Positions 36,851 through 45,109 of a stretch of DNA of 64,000 nucleotides are shown here, one piece after another (position 1 is the stretch's first letter; every line of letters starts with the position of its first letter). The notes beneath the pieces are model-generated. The model saw only the letters and a list, made by a program, of their open reading frames with translations. It had not been told where the DNA came from and searched no databases. Position numbers and translations under genes: made by a program. Source of the stretch: Alphaproteobacteria bacterium (GTDB lineage Bacteria > Pseudomonadota > Alphaproteobacteria > Reyranellales > Reyranellaceae); the NCBI GenBank assembly GCA_019635875.1, contig JAHBYP010000001.1, positions 248,001-312,000 on the forward strand, given 5' to 3'.

Positions 36851-38024
36851 GGGGCCGCCGACTGACGCGCAGGCGCGCGCCGAGGCCTTCCGCGCCGTCT
36901 TCGCGCCGCTGCTGGCCGAGATCGACGCGGCGCGCGCGCAGGCCGGCGTCGCCAATGTCGGGCCGCTCGACGATCCGTTCCGCCAGGCCCTGCGCCGCGA
37001 GGTGGCGCGCCGGCTCGACCGGCTGGCGGCCGGCGTGCAGGCCTATCGCGGGCATCCTTCCGGCCGCACGCTCGACGATCCGCCGGTGGTGTGGCGCGAA
37101 GGCTCGACGGTGCTGCGCGATGTCGGCGCGGCCGACGGCGTGCGCTGCGCCGCCGACGCGACGCCGGTGCTGGTGGTGCCCTCGCTGGTCAATCGCTGGC
37201 AGGTGCTCGACCTCGCGCCCGGCCGCAGCTTCGTGCGCGCGCTGGCGAGCGAGGGCTTGCGCCCCTACGTCGTCGACTGGGGCACGCCGGGCGAGGCGGA
37301 GCGCGATCTCGACACCGCGGGCTGCGTCGTGCGGCTGGGCCGGGCGCTCGCCTGGCTCAGGGCGCGCGCCGGCGGGCCGTTGCCGGTGATCGGCTACTGC
37401 ATGGGTGGCACCCTGGCCGCCGGGCTGGCGGCGCATCGGCCGCGCGATGTCTCGGCGCTGGTGGCGCTGGCCGCACCGTGGGATTTCCACGCCGATCGCG
37501 CCGGGCAGGGGCTGCTGGTGGCGACCGGGCCGTGGCTCGCCGAGCTGGCGATGCGCGTGGGCGAGCTGCCCACCGACGCGATCCAGGCGCTGTTCTGGTC
37601 GCTCGATCCCTGGCTGGTGGTCAGCAAGTTCCAGCGCTTCGCCGCCATGGACATGAATTCCGACGCGGCGCGTGACTTCGTGCTGCTTGAGGACTGGCTC
37701 AACGACGGCGCGCCGCTGCCGGCCCTGGTGGCGCGCGACTGCCTGATCGGCTGGTACGGCGAGAACCAGCCCGGCCGCGGCACGTGGAAGGTGGCGCGCC
37801 GGCGGGTGCGGCCGCGCGAGATCGCGACGCGCGCGCTGGTGGTGATCCCGGCCAACGACCGCATCGTGCCGCCGGCCTCCGCCGCCGGGCTGGTCGGGCC
37901 CGACGGGCTGGCCAACGCCACGCGGCTCGACCTGCCGCTGGGCCATATCGGCATGATGGTCGGCTCGCGCGCCGTCGAGCGCTGCTGGCGCCCGGTGATC
38001 GACTGGCTCAAGGCCGGTGCATGA
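36660..38024 (+). CDS. PHA-synthase-like alpha/beta hydrolase
   Basis: A 454-residue alpha/beta hydrolase resembling PhaC. The lipase-like box carries Cys in place of Ser (PVIGYCMGGTLAAGL), as in PHA synthases. The catalytic Asp lies in IPANDRIVPP and the His in LPLGHIGMM; PSLVNRWQVLDLAPGRSFVR is the typical core. The N-terminal PRVGPRPLPLHLLTAL is GC3-rich and protein-like, but about 30 residues after it are Ser/Pro-rich and coincide with the coiled-coil end of the overlapping ORF. It is probably a class III-like polymerase or a relative. phaR lies at 24057. Confidence 0.8.
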   Translation: MSKPDQAPVPRVGPRPLPLHLLTALQSWSGSELGLTLWSSASPSSSGVPFPSPASASPDLPPTEGPPTDAQARAEAFRAVFAPLLAEIDAARAQAGVANVGPLDDPFRQALRREVARRLDRLAAGVQAYRGHPSGRTLDDPPVVWREGSTVLRDVGAADGVRCAADATPVLVVPSLVNRWQVLDLAPGRSFVRALASEGLRPYVVDWGTPGEAERDLDTAGCVVRLGRALAWLRARAGGPLPVIGYCMGGTLAAGLAAHRPRDVSALVALAAPWDFHADRAGQGLLVATGPWLAELAMRVGELPTDAIQALFWSLDPWLVVSKFQRFAAMDMNSDAARDFVLLEDWLNDGAPLPALVARDCLIGWYGENQPGRGTWKVARRRVRPREIATRALVVIPANDRIVPPASAAGLVGPDGLANATRLDLPLGHIGMMVGSRAVERCWRPVIDWLKAGA

Positions 38025-38051
38025 TGCGGGATCGCAGCCCTCCCTTCATTT

Positions 38052-38201
38052 CCCTCCCTCTCCCCGCCTGCGGGGAGAGGGTCGGGGTGAGGGGCCGGTC
38101 GTCACGTGACCGCGGCCGCAGTTCGTCGCACAAACCCCTCACCCTCCCATCGCGCTGCGCGCGACGGGCCCCTCCCTCTCCCCGCAAGCGGGGCGAGGGG
38201 G
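38052..38201. repeat. Family C palindrome, long copy
   Basis: Outer arms CCCTCTCCCCGC...GCGGGGAGAGGG and CCCTCTCCCCGCAAGCGGGG about 110 bp apart, with a GTCACGTGAC palindrome inside. It lies between the PHA-synthase-like gene and the LytTR gene and appears to supply the latter's GA-rich ribosome-binding site. Confidence 0.8.
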
Positions 38202-38205
38202 AAAT

Positions 38206-39057
38206 ATGGTCCAGGTCGATCGAGCCATGATCCCGCGTCGGCCGGATTGGCGGCTGGTGGCGCTGTGGGCCGCCGCGCTGGGGCTGTCCTTCGTCACCCG
38301 GACCTGGACGCTGGTGACGGATGCGGCGCGCGCGCGATTCCCCATGGGCTGGGCCGAGGCGCTGACGCTCGAGGGCACCAGCCACGCCGCGATCTTCGCG
38401 CTGCTGCCGGCGATCTACTGGGCGCATCGGCGCTGGCCGCTGATGGCGGGCTGGCGCAATCTCGCGGTGCATGCGCTGGGCAGCGTGGTGTTCTGCGTCG
38501 TGCATGTCGCGGCCATGCTGGCGCTCAGGCTGGCGCTCTATCCGCTGATCGTCGGCCGCGCCTATCAGTACGGCGCGCTGCCCGAGCAGCTGCTCTACGA
38601 GTACGGCAAGGATGTCGTGACCTACGCCATCCTCAGCGCCGGCACCATCGCCTTCGCCCAGTTCCTGGTGCGGCGCGAGGAGGCCAGGCCGCCCGAGCCG
38701 CCGCCACCACCGCCGATCGAGCCGCTCGAGCGCTTCGCGGTGCGCAAGCGCGGCAGGGAGATCCTGCTCGACGCCGGCGACATCGCCTGGATCGAGGCGG
38801 CCGGCAACTACGCCGTGCTGCATGTCGGCGGCCAGACCTACGAGGTGCGGTCGTCCCTGACGAAGCTCGAAGGCGAGCTCGATCCGCGCCGCTTCGTGCG
38901 TGTGCACAAGAGCTACATGGTCAACATCGCGCGCGTGCGCGAGGTCGAGCCGTGGATGAGCGGCGACTGGCGCATCCGGATGGACGATGGCGCCGAGGTC
39001 AGCCTCAGCCGGCGGTATCGCGATCGGTTCGAGGCGGTGGCGCCGGTGAAGGCGTAG
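38206..39057 (+). CDS. Membrane-anchored LytTR-type DNA-binding regulator
   Basis: A 283-residue protein. The N-terminal half has about four hydrophobic segments (LVALWAAALGLSFV, HAAIFALLPAIYWAH, LAVHALGSVVFCVVHVAAML, VVTYAILSAGTIAFAQFLV), then a Pro-rich linker (PPEPPPPPPIEP). The C-terminal LytTR domain (about 185-280) shows IAWIEAAGNYAVLHVGG, RRFVRVHKSYMVNIARVREV and the closing VSLSRRYRDRF. Such proteins sense at the membrane and bind DNA directly. The first ATG (38206) lies at the edge of a family C repeat; an ATG at 38227 is possible. Confidence 0.87.
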   Translation: MVQVDRAMIPRRPDWRLVALWAAALGLSFVTRTWTLVTDAARARFPMGWAEALTLEGTSHAAIFALLPAIYWAHRRWPLMAGWRNLAVHALGSVVFCVVHVAAMLALRLALYPLIVGRAYQYGALPEQLLYEYGKDVVTYAILSAGTIAFAQFLVRREEARPPEPPPPPPIEPLERFAVRKRGREILLDAGDIAWIEAAGNYAVLHVGGQTYEVRSSLTKLEGELDPRRFVRVHKSYMVNIARVREVEPWMSGDWRIRMDDGAEVSLSRRYRDRFEAVAPVKA

Positions 39058-39176
39058 CGAGCACTTGCGGCTGTGGTCGGTCGGGTTGCTCATCGTCCTG
39101 CGGCGAGGAAGGAATCGACAAGATCGTGCCGCTGTCCGCCGCCGGCGACTGTTCGATGCGAGATATTCGCGCATCG

Positions 39177-39557
39177 CTACGCCCAGCCCTTCTCGTTCAT
39201 GCGCCGCAGCATCTCCGCGAAGAAGCTCTCGGCGTTGAAGCGGCCATCGTCGCACAACGGCTGCGTCGCGGCGATGCGCAGCGCGGCGCTGCTGAGCGTC
39301 GCGTTGCCGGCCACGTCGCGCCAGGCGTCCATCATCGGATGGCGCCACACCTCGGCGAGCGCGTTGAGCCGCAGCAGGATGCGTCGCGGCAGCGCCGGGT
39401 GGGACGGGAAGGCGTTGCCGAGCGCGTTGAGCTTCATCAGGCGCAGGCGCTCGGGATCGGCGTGCGTCATGCCGTATACGGTCGCGTACCCGTCGACGAA
39501 ATCGCGTTCGGGCACGGCGGCGTGCGGATCGAACGGACGTGGGTGATGGCGGCTCAA
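39177..39557 (-). CDS. Hypothetical protein
   Basis: A 126-residue soluble protein without a recognised domain. Segments such as LRLMKLNALGNAFPSHPALP and ESFFAEMLRRMNEKGWA are helical. The best start is a TTG at 39557 with AGGAG 8 nt upstream; an internal ATG (VYGMTHADPERLR) is possible. It lies next to a strong hairpin and a G-rich tandem repeat that separate it from a RepA-like gene, so all may belong to one small mobile remnant. Confidence 0.6.
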   Translation of the reverse strand: MSRHHPRPFDPHAAVPERDFVDGYATVYGMTHADPERLRLMKLNALGNAFPSHPALPRRILLRLNALAEVWRHPMMDAWRDVAGNATLSSAALRIAATQPLCDDGRFNAESFFAEMLRRMNEKGWA

Positions 39558-39574
39558 CGCGCGGCTCCTCTGAT

Positions 39575-39610
39575 AGCCCTCACCACCCCCTTATGGGGGT
39601 GGTGAGGGCT
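39575..39610. terminator. Strong hairpin between the hypothetical and RepA-like genes
   Basis: AGCCCTCACCACCCCC-TTAT-GGGGGTGGTGAGGGCT, a perfect 16-bp stem. No T-tract is present. It may terminate or insulate transcription from the RepA-like gene or form a recognition structure. Confidence 0.55.
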
Positions 39611-39755
39611 GGGGGGATGGAAAGGGGATGGCAGGGAGATCGCCGGGGATGGCAGGTGGGGATGGCAGCGGGATGGAAGGGGATCGCCGGGGATGCCAAG
39701 GGATGGCAGAGGGGGATGGCAGAGAGGGATGGCAGGTGGGGACGGCATCGGCGCT
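39611..39755. repeat. G-rich tandem repeat (GGGGATGGCAG-like units)
   Basis: About ten imperfect units of GGGGATGGCAG, with interspersed GGGGATCGCCG variants. Runs of three or more G at short intervals could form G-quadruplexes on this strand. Open frames across it are repeat artefacts. Confidence 0.85.
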
Positions 39756-39795
39756 CACGCTCCGGCATTTCCGATGCCGCCTTCACCTGCCGAGG

Positions 39796-40908
39796 TCATG
39801 TGCCGACTTCACCCGGCAGGGTCATGTCGTGCGGTCGCACGTAGAGGCGGCGTTTGCTGGGCGAGCCCAGCTCGACCTTCACGATCTTGCCCAGCGCGAC
39901 CAGGCGCTCCTGCGCGGCGGTCATCGCCTGCCAGCTCCAGCGCCGGCATGACGGGAACGTGCGCAGCCTGATCGCCAGGCCGTTCTTGGCCTGGCTGTCG
40001 GCCGGCACCAGCACGCCGTTGCCGACCAGCCTGCGCAGGCCGGCGAGCACGGTGTTGTCGAGCTCGAGGCGGTCGACGAAGGTGCCGCCCGTGCCGCGGG
40101 CGCGCTCCTCCAGCACGAAGACATGGTCGCGCCAGACCAGCCTGAGCTTCTCGCCGGCGCGGCCGTAGTTGCTCTTCATCAGCTTCAGCAGGCGTTGGTC
40201 GGTCTCCTCGTCGTCCTCGCCCTCCATGGTCTGCGGCTTGGTGAGATAGAGGCGGCCGCGCACGGTGTTGTGCCAGGCCGTGCTGCCGCTCAGCCCCGAG
40301 CCGCTGTTGAGCCCGGTGAGCGAGGGATGGGCGTTGAGGATCACGCCGCCGTCGTTGATCTTCGCCAGCCGGCGCAGCGCGCCGACGAACTGGCGCACCT
40401 GGGTGCGGATGTTCTCGTTGCCGATGAAGGTGTCGGCCGCGGTGTCGATGATGGTCAGCTCGGCGCCGCTCTCGCGGATCGCGTGCTCGAGCTGGTGATA
40501 GAACACCATTTCCTTGCCCTCGTCGGTGCGGCGATCGAAGGCCATCAGCCCGTTCTCCAGCCCGACGCGGCTGAGCATGGTCATCGCCCCCAGGTCGCGC
40601 ATGTCGCAGCCGTAATGGGCGTTGATCTGTGCCTGGCGGAAATGCAGCTCCTCGGCGTCGTCCTCGCAGAAGATCGACAGCGAGCGCACCGGGTGCGGCT
40701 GCGGCTCGATGCCGAGGAATGGCCGCGCCGTCGCCATCGCCGTGGCCAGCTGCTGGACCAGCAGCGACTTGCCGACGCCGCCGTCGCCGTTGAGCATCGT
40801 CACCGAGCCGCGGATCAGCAGGCCGGGGATCAGCCAGCGGCGTTGCGGGATCGGCTTGCCCTGCCAGTCCGCCGCGCAGATCGCGTTGAATCTCTGAAGT
40901 GGGCCCAT
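39796..40908 (-). CDS. RepA-like AAA ATPase (hexameric replicative-helicase type)
   Basis: A 370-residue ATPase of the AAA_25/RepA group found on plasmids and prophages. The Walker A is MLNGDGGVGKSLLVQQLATA, and Walker B-like ELTIIDTAADTFIG follows. VILNAHPSLTGLNSGSGLSG is the family's conserved loop, and the C-terminal part resembles a small winged helix. The ATG at 40908 (MGPLQRF) has AGGAGG upstream; a GTG at 40926 is also in frame. The AT-rich upstream region and 21-bp iteron-like repeats suggest a plasmid- or phage-derived replication gene now in the chromosome. Confidence 0.85.
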   Translation of the reverse strand: MGPLQRFNAICAADWQGKPIPQRRWLIPGLLIRGSVTMLNGDGGVGKSLLVQQLATAMATARPFLGIEPQPHPVRSLSIFCEDDAEELHFRQAQINAHYGCDMRDLGAMTMLSRVGLENGLMAFDRRTDEGKEMVFYHQLEHAIRESGAELTIIDTAADTFIGNENIRTQVRQFVGALRRLAKINDGGVILNAHPSLTGLNSGSGLSGSTAWHNTVRGRLYLTKPQTMEGEDDEETDQRLLKLMKSNYGRAGEKLRLVWRDHVFVLEERARGTGGTFVDRLELDNTVLAGLRRLVGNGVLVPADSQAKNGLAIRLRTFPSCRRWSWQAMTAAQERLVALGKIVKVELGSPSKRRLYVRPHDMTLPGEVGT

Positions 40909-40994
40909 ATCATCCTCCTGTTGCACATCTCTCTTGTTTATCTAATTTCCGAAATTATCAAGTCCTAATTCTCGTTTTGTTCCCATTAGGGCGC

Positions 40995-41048
40995 GCGCCG
41001 CTCGTCCCGCGCGCCGCGCCGGTCGTCCCACGGGATGCGCCGGTCGTC
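40995..41048. repeat. Three iteron-like direct repeats with a 21-bp period
   Basis: GCGCCGCTCGTC at 40995 and GCGCCGGTCGTC at 41016 and 41037, spaced exactly 21 bp apart (two helical turns). They lie upstream of the RepA-like gene, after an AT-rich stretch (40930-40985). Iterons that bind replication initiators have this spacing. Confidence 0.6.
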
Positions 41049-41092
41049 ACAAAATCCAGCCGGATCAAGGGCCTGGCTGGCATCAGGGGGGC

Positions 41093-42259
41093 ATGACCCC
41101 GATGACCTCCCCGACCGACCGCCGCGCCGACCTCGACTGGCTGCGCGTGAGCGCCTTCGCGCTCTTGATCCTCTACCACTCCGGCATGGCCTGGTCGGGC
41201 TGGAGCTGGCACGTCACCGACCAGCAGAGCGCCGACTGGCTGCGCTGGGCGATGCGCTTCACCAACCGCTGGCGCATGCCGCTGATCTTCCTGGTCTCGG
41301 GCGCCGCGGTGATGCTGGCGCTGGGCCGCCGCGCCGGCGGCGAGTTCGTGCTCGACCGGCTGCGGCGCCTGGCCCTGCCGCTGGCCTTCGGCATGCTGGT
41401 GATCGTGCCGCCCCAGGTCTACGCCGAGCGGCTGCATCGCGGGCAGTTCGCCGGCTCCTATCTCGACTGGCTGCCGCATGCCTTCGACGGCGGCGCCTAT
41501 CCCGCCGGCAACATCTCCTGGCACCACCTCTGGTTCGTCGCCTACGTGCTGATCCTGACGCTGGTGCTGCTGCCCTTACTGCTGTGGCTGCGCGGCGCAC
41601 GGATCGAGGCGGCGTATCGCGTCGTGGCGCGCCGGCACCTGTACTGGCTGGCGATCCTGCCGCTGGTCGCCGCGCATCTGTTCCTGGCGCCGATATCCCG
41701 CAATCCCGGCGGCGTGGTCGGTGACTGGTTCGGCCTCTGCTACTACGGCACGCTGCTGCTCTACGGCGCGCTGCTGTACCGCCGCGGCGAGCTGCTCGAC
41801 GCCGTGATGCGCGCGCGCTGGGTCGCGTTGGCGATCGGCGTCGCAGCCTTCGCGCTGCTCGATCATCTGTTCTTCACCGGTGTGCGCGCGAGCATCGCGA
41901 CCGACGAGCGGCCGCTCTATGCCCTGCTCTCGGGCGTCAACACCACGGCCTGGCTATTGGCGATCGTCGGCTTCGCGCGGCGTCACCTGACGCGGCGCCC
42001 GGCCTTCCTCGCCTATGCCACCGAGGCGGTCTACCCGTTCTACATCCTGCACCAGACGATCACGGTGATCGCCGTCTACTGGCTGGTGCGCACCGGCTTG
42101 CCGGTGGGCACGAAGTTCGCGCTCGCCGCCCTCGTCACCTTCGCCGGCTCCTGGCTGCTCTACGAGTTCGTCGTGCGGCGCGTCGGCATGCTGCGGCCGC
42201 TGTTCGGCCTGAAGGTTGCGCGCCACCGGCCGCTTGCGCAGACTGTCGCCCATCGATGA
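41093..42259 (+). CDS. Acyltransferase 3 family membrane protein
   Basis: A 388-residue protein with about ten membrane helices. The N-terminal signature is RRADLDWLRVSAFALLILYH, with the family's catalytic-type histidine in LILYHSG, followed by RWRMPLIFLVSGAAV. Acyltransferase 3 proteins move acyl groups onto periplasmic or extracellular sugars and lipids. Similar proteins in alphaproteobacteria have no defined substrate. The stop overlaps the region just before the dienelactone-hydrolase gene, 15 bp upstream of its start. Confidence 0.88.
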   Translation: MTPMTSPTDRRADLDWLRVSAFALLILYHSGMAWSGWSWHVTDQQSADWLRWAMRFTNRWRMPLIFLVSGAAVMLALGRRAGGEFVLDRLRRLALPLAFGMLVIVPPQVYAERLHRGQFAGSYLDWLPHAFDGGAYPAGNISWHHLWFVAYVLILTLVLLPLLLWLRGARIEAAYRVVARRHLYWLAILPLVAAHLFLAPISRNPGGVVGDWFGLCYYGTLLLYGALLYRRGELLDAVMRARWVALAIGVAAFALLDHLFFTGVRASIATDERPLYALLSGVNTTAWLLAIVGFARRHLTRRPAFLAYATEAVYPFYILHQTITVIAVYWLVRTGLPVGTKFALAALVTFAGSWLLYEFVVRRVGMLRPLFGLKVARHRPLAQTVAHR

Positions 42260-42273
42260 CGGGAGGGACAGCG

Positions 42274-42930
42274 ATGGCGATGATCGAGTTCGCGCGGCCG
42301 GACGGCAGCAAGGCGGGCGGCTGGCTGGCGATGGCCGGGCAGGGCAGGCCGGGCGTGGTGGTGATCCAGGAATGGTGGGGGCTCAACGACCAGATCAAGG
42401 GCGTCGCCGACCGCTTCGCGCGCGAGGGCTACAACGCGCTGGCGCCCGACCTCTACAAGGGCCGCGTGACGCAGAAGCCGGACGAGGCCAACCACCTGAT
42501 GACCGGCCTCGACTTCCCCGGCGCCACGCACCAGGACATCGCCGGCGCGGTCAACCACCTGCGTGGTGTGTCCGGCAAGGTCGCGGTGATGGGCTACTGC
42601 ATGGGCGGCGCGCTCACCGTGGCTTCCGCGGTGCACGTGCCCAACCTCTCAGCCGCGGTGTGCTTCTACGGCATCCCGCCGGCGGAGTTCGCCGATCCGA
42701 AGAACATCAAGATTCCGTTCCAGGCCCACTTCGCCAACAACGACGACTGGTGCACGCCGGCGGCCGCCGACGCGCTGGAGAAGGCGATGCAGGCGGCAGG
42801 GCAGAAGCCGCAGATCCACCGCTACGACGCCAACCACGGCTTCTGCAACGAACGCAGCGAGCAGAACTACCACGTCGCCTCCGCCAACACGGCGTGGGAG
42901 CGCATGATGGCGTTCCTCGGGAAGATGTAG
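42274..42930 (+). CDS. Dienelactone hydrolase family protein
   Basis: A 218-residue alpha/beta hydrolase. The nucleophile C109 lies in VAVMGYCMGGALTVA, E33 in VIQEWWGLNDQI, the catalytic Asp in FANNDDWCTP and H188 in YDANHGFCNE. This C-D-H triad and the partner Glu are those of dienelactone hydrolases, which open dienelactone to maleylacetate in chloro-aromatic breakdown, though many homologues have other substrates. The ATG at 42274 has GGGAGGG upstream. It may be co-transcribed with the acyltransferase. Confidence 0.91.
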   Translation: MAMIEFARPDGSKAGGWLAMAGQGRPGVVVIQEWWGLNDQIKGVADRFAREGYNALAPDLYKGRVTQKPDEANHLMTGLDFPGATHQDIAGAVNHLRGVSGKVAVMGYCMGGALTVASAVHVPNLSAAVCFYGIPPAEFADPKNIKIPFQAHFANNDDWCTPAAADALEKAMQAAGQKPQIHRYDANHGFCNERSEQNYHVASANTAWERMMAFLGKM

Positions 42931-42936
42931 CTCTTC

Positions 42937-42966
42937 CTCCCTCTCCCCGCAGGCGGGGAGAGGGAG
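42937..42966. repeat. Family C short palindrome, copy 3
   Basis: CTCCCTCTCCCCGC-AG-GCGGGGAGAGGGAG between two convergent genes. It may work as a bidirectional terminator. Confidence 0.82.
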
Positions 42967-44049
42967 CTACTCCAGCGTGAACGCCTCGTGCACGGCGCTC
43001 TGCACGGCGCCGCCGACGATCGGGCCGCCGCCGGCGACGTAGATCGTGTCGCCGATCGACACCGCGCCCAGGCCGTGGCGCGGCGTCATCATCGGCGCGT
43101 AGGACCACCACTTGTCGTTGGCGACGTCGTAGGCCTCGTTCTGGGCGAAGACCTTGCTGGTGCCTTCGCCGCCCATGCAGAAGATCTGGCCGCGCACCAC
43201 CACCGAGCCGTGGCCCGAGCGCGCGGTGGGCAGCGGGTTGCGGAAGCGCCAGCGGTTCTCCTTCGACTCCCAGGTGTGGTGCAGGTTGGAGTTGGTGTGG
43301 AAGGAATCGACGCGCCCGCCGATGACGTGGATGCGATCGCCGACGGCGACGATGCCGGTGTGGTCGCGCGCCGTCGGCAGCTTCGCGGCCTCGCTCCAGG
43401 CGTTGGCGGCGGGGTCGTAGACCAGGTGCCAGTCGACCGAGCGGCGGTCCTGGAAGGAATTGCCGACGGCGCCGCCGATGCAATGGATCCTGCCCTCGAA
43501 GCCGATGCACGCCATCGCCCCGCAGGCGCGCGGCAGCCTGGCGATCGGCATCCAGCCGATGCCCTCGCCGGGATAGACGAAGCACTGGTCGTGCGGCGTG
43601 TGGTTCTGGCCGAGGAAGCCGCCCATGGCGTAGAGCCGGTTGCCGAGCGTGGCGACGCCGACATGGTTGGCGCCCAGCGGCAGCGGCGAGGCTTCGCGCC
43701 ACTTGTCGTCCGTGGGGTCGTAGACGTGGTGATAGGGCCGGTCGACCTTCTGCTCGCCGTAGCCGCCGACCAGATGCATCCGGCCATTGAGCGCCGTGGC
43801 CCAGGCCATCTCGCTGCGCGGCAGCGGCAGCGGCGCGCGCGCCATCCAACTGCCCTGCTTGTCCGCCTTCGGCGCCGGGCTGTCGAAGACGCGCTGCGTG
43901 CGGGCGATCTCCGGTTCGCCGACACGGCCGGGCTGGTTGAGCCGCTCGTACAACGGCCCGTGCTGCGCGTGCTGCGCGTGCGCCGCGGTGGCGCCCATGC
44001 CTGCCGCCGCGACGCCGGCCAGCACGGTCCGCCGTGACATATCACTCAT
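42967..44049 (-). CDS. Exported Kelch-repeat beta-propeller protein
   Basis: A 360-residue protein with a twin-arginine signal (MSRRTVLAGVAAAGMGATAA). The mature part is a six-bladed Kelch propeller: repeats of the type MHLVGGYGEQK, YAMGGFLGQN, IHCIGGAVGN, IHVIGGRVDS, IFCMGGEGTS and IYVAGGGPIV occur at about 50-residue intervals. It resembles galactose-oxidase-type or N-acetylneuraminate-epimerase-like propellers without an attached catalytic domain. The ATG at 44049 follows GGAGGG. The function is unknown. Confidence 0.87.
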   Translation of the reverse strand: MSDMSRRTVLAGVAAAGMGATAAHAQHAQHGPLYERLNQPGRVGEPEIARTQRVFDSPAPKADKQGSWMARAPLPLPRSEMAWATALNGRMHLVGGYGEQKVDRPYHHVYDPTDDKWREASPLPLGANHVGVATLGNRLYAMGGFLGQNHTPHDQCFVYPGEGIGWMPIARLPRACGAMACIGFEGRIHCIGGAVGNSFQDRRSVDWHLVYDPAANAWSEAAKLPTARDHTGIVAVGDRIHVIGGRVDSFHTNSNLHHTWESKENRWRFRNPLPTARSGHGSVVVRGQIFCMGGEGTSKVFAQNEAYDVANDKWWSYAPMMTPRHGLGAVSIGDTIYVAGGGPIVGGAVQSAVHEAFTLE

Positions 44050-44069
44050 CGCGACCCTCCACTTCGCCC

Positions 44070-44195
44070 TTCCTTCCCCCGGAGGGGGAAGGTGCCCGAA
44101 GGGCGGATGGGGGATGTCGAAGACGAACTGAGGAGTCCGTCTTCGACATCCCCCATCCGGCGCTCCGCGCCACCTTCCCCCTCCGGGGGAAGGTA
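44070..44195. repeat. Family B palindrome, copy 4
   Basis: A 126-bp copy in the divergent region between the Kelch gene and the carboxymuconolactone-decarboxylase-like gene, so it sits where promoters must lie. Arms are CCTTCCCCCGGAGGGGG and its complement. Confidence 0.9.
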
Positions 44196-44254
44196 GAGCA
44201 AGTATAGCGCAGTGCTATGCTCGCCGCCGTCCACATCGTGCGGGAGGATTCGTC

Positions 44255-44578
44255 ATGGCTCAGCCCCGTCCCAAGAGCGCGCGCGAGCGGCTGGGTGCGT
44301 TCTCGCCCAAGCTGATCGACCTCACCGAAGGGGTGCTGTTCGGCGACGTCTGGGAACGCCCCGGCCTCAGCAAGCGCGACCGCAGCCTGATCACGGTGGC
44401 GACGCTGGTGGCGCTGAACCGCACCGAGCAGCTGCGCGGTCACCTGATCCGCGCCGTCGACAACGGCGTGAAGAAGGACGAGATCGTCGAGCTGATCACC
44501 CATCTGGCGTTCTACTCTGGCTGGCCCACCGCGATGTCGGCGGCGACCCTGGCGCAGGACGTGCTGGCGGAGGCCTGA
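44255..44578 (+). CDS. Carboxymuconolactone decarboxylase family protein
   Basis: A 107-residue CMD/AhpD-fold helical protein. The family segment RSLITVATLVALNRTEQLRG, the His in HLIRAVDNGVKKDEIVELI and AFYSGWPTAMSA are typical of 4-carboxymuconolactone-decarboxylase-like proteins. It lacks the AhpD CxxC redox pair, so it is unlikely to be an alkylhydroperoxidase. It is 5 bp from the DUF4189 gene and probably shares its transcript. Confidence 0.88.
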   Translation: MAQPRPKSARERLGAFSPKLIDLTEGVLFGDVWERPGLSKRDRSLITVATLVALNRTEQLRGHLIRAVDNGVKKDEIVELITHLAFYSGWPTAMSAATLAQDVLAEA

Positions 44579-44583
44579 CCCCG

Positions 44584-45009
44584 ATGCGGCACGGCACGCT
44601 GCTCGCGGCGATCGCGTTCGCCGCCCTGCTCGATCCGGCGATGGCTCGCGCCGACGGCGCGCTGGCTGTCGGATTGCCGGCCAACGTGGAGCGCGACGGC
44701 GTCGCCTTCGGCTGGGCGGTGCGCCTGCCGCGCGCCGACGCCGAGCGCGTGGCGCTCGAGCAATGCCGCTCGGCGCCGGGCACGCCCGACGGCGCGCGCT
44801 CGCTCTGCCGCGTCTTCGAATCGTTCAGCGAGGCCTGTGTCGCCATCGCGCTCGATCCCGAGGACGGCACGCCGGGCTTCGGCTGGGCGGTCGCGCCGAC
44901 CAAGTCGGGCGCGGAGGCACAGGCGCTGGGCGACTGCCAGCGCTCGGCGGGCGCGGCGCGCCAGGCGTTCTGCGCGATCTCGGTCAGCGACTGCGACGTC
45001 GGGCGTTAG
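44584..45009 (+). CDS. Exported DUF4189-like protein
   Basis: A 141-residue protein with a signal peptide (GTLLAAIAFAALLDPAMARA). It carries two DUF4189-type repeats, each with GWAV followed by an Ala/Glu-rich helix and spaced cysteines (AFGWAVRLPRADAERVALEQ C..., GFGWAVAPTKSGAEAQALGD C...). Paired cysteines probably form disulphides. The domain's function is not known. The ATG at 44584 is preferred; the frame further upstream overlaps the previous gene. Confidence 0.78.
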   Translation: MRHGTLLAAIAFAALLDPAMARADGALAVGLPANVERDGVAFGWAVRLPRADAERVALEQCRSAPGTPDGARSLCRVFESFSEACVAIALDPEDGTPGFGWAVAPTKSGAEAQALGDCQRSAGAARQAFCAISVSDCDVGR

Positions 45010-45021
45010 CCATTGGCCTTC

Positions 45022-45090
45022 CTGTCATCCCGAGCATCGCGAGGGATCCAGGCGACTTTCCTGGATCCCTCGCGATGCTCGGGATGACAG
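45022..45090. repeat. Family A palindrome, copy 3
   Basis: CTGTCATCCCGAGCATCGCG and its complement around a short loop. It lies between the DUF4189 gene and the convergent MFS gene; probably a shared terminator. Confidence 0.9.
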
Positions 45091-45109
45091 TGGCGTCCAG
45101 CCTGTCCGG

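Noticed and set aside
39554..39951. Several open frames with repeated MAGG/CHP-type residues on both strands.
   Set aside because: They translate the GGGGATGGCAG tandem repeat and have no independent support.
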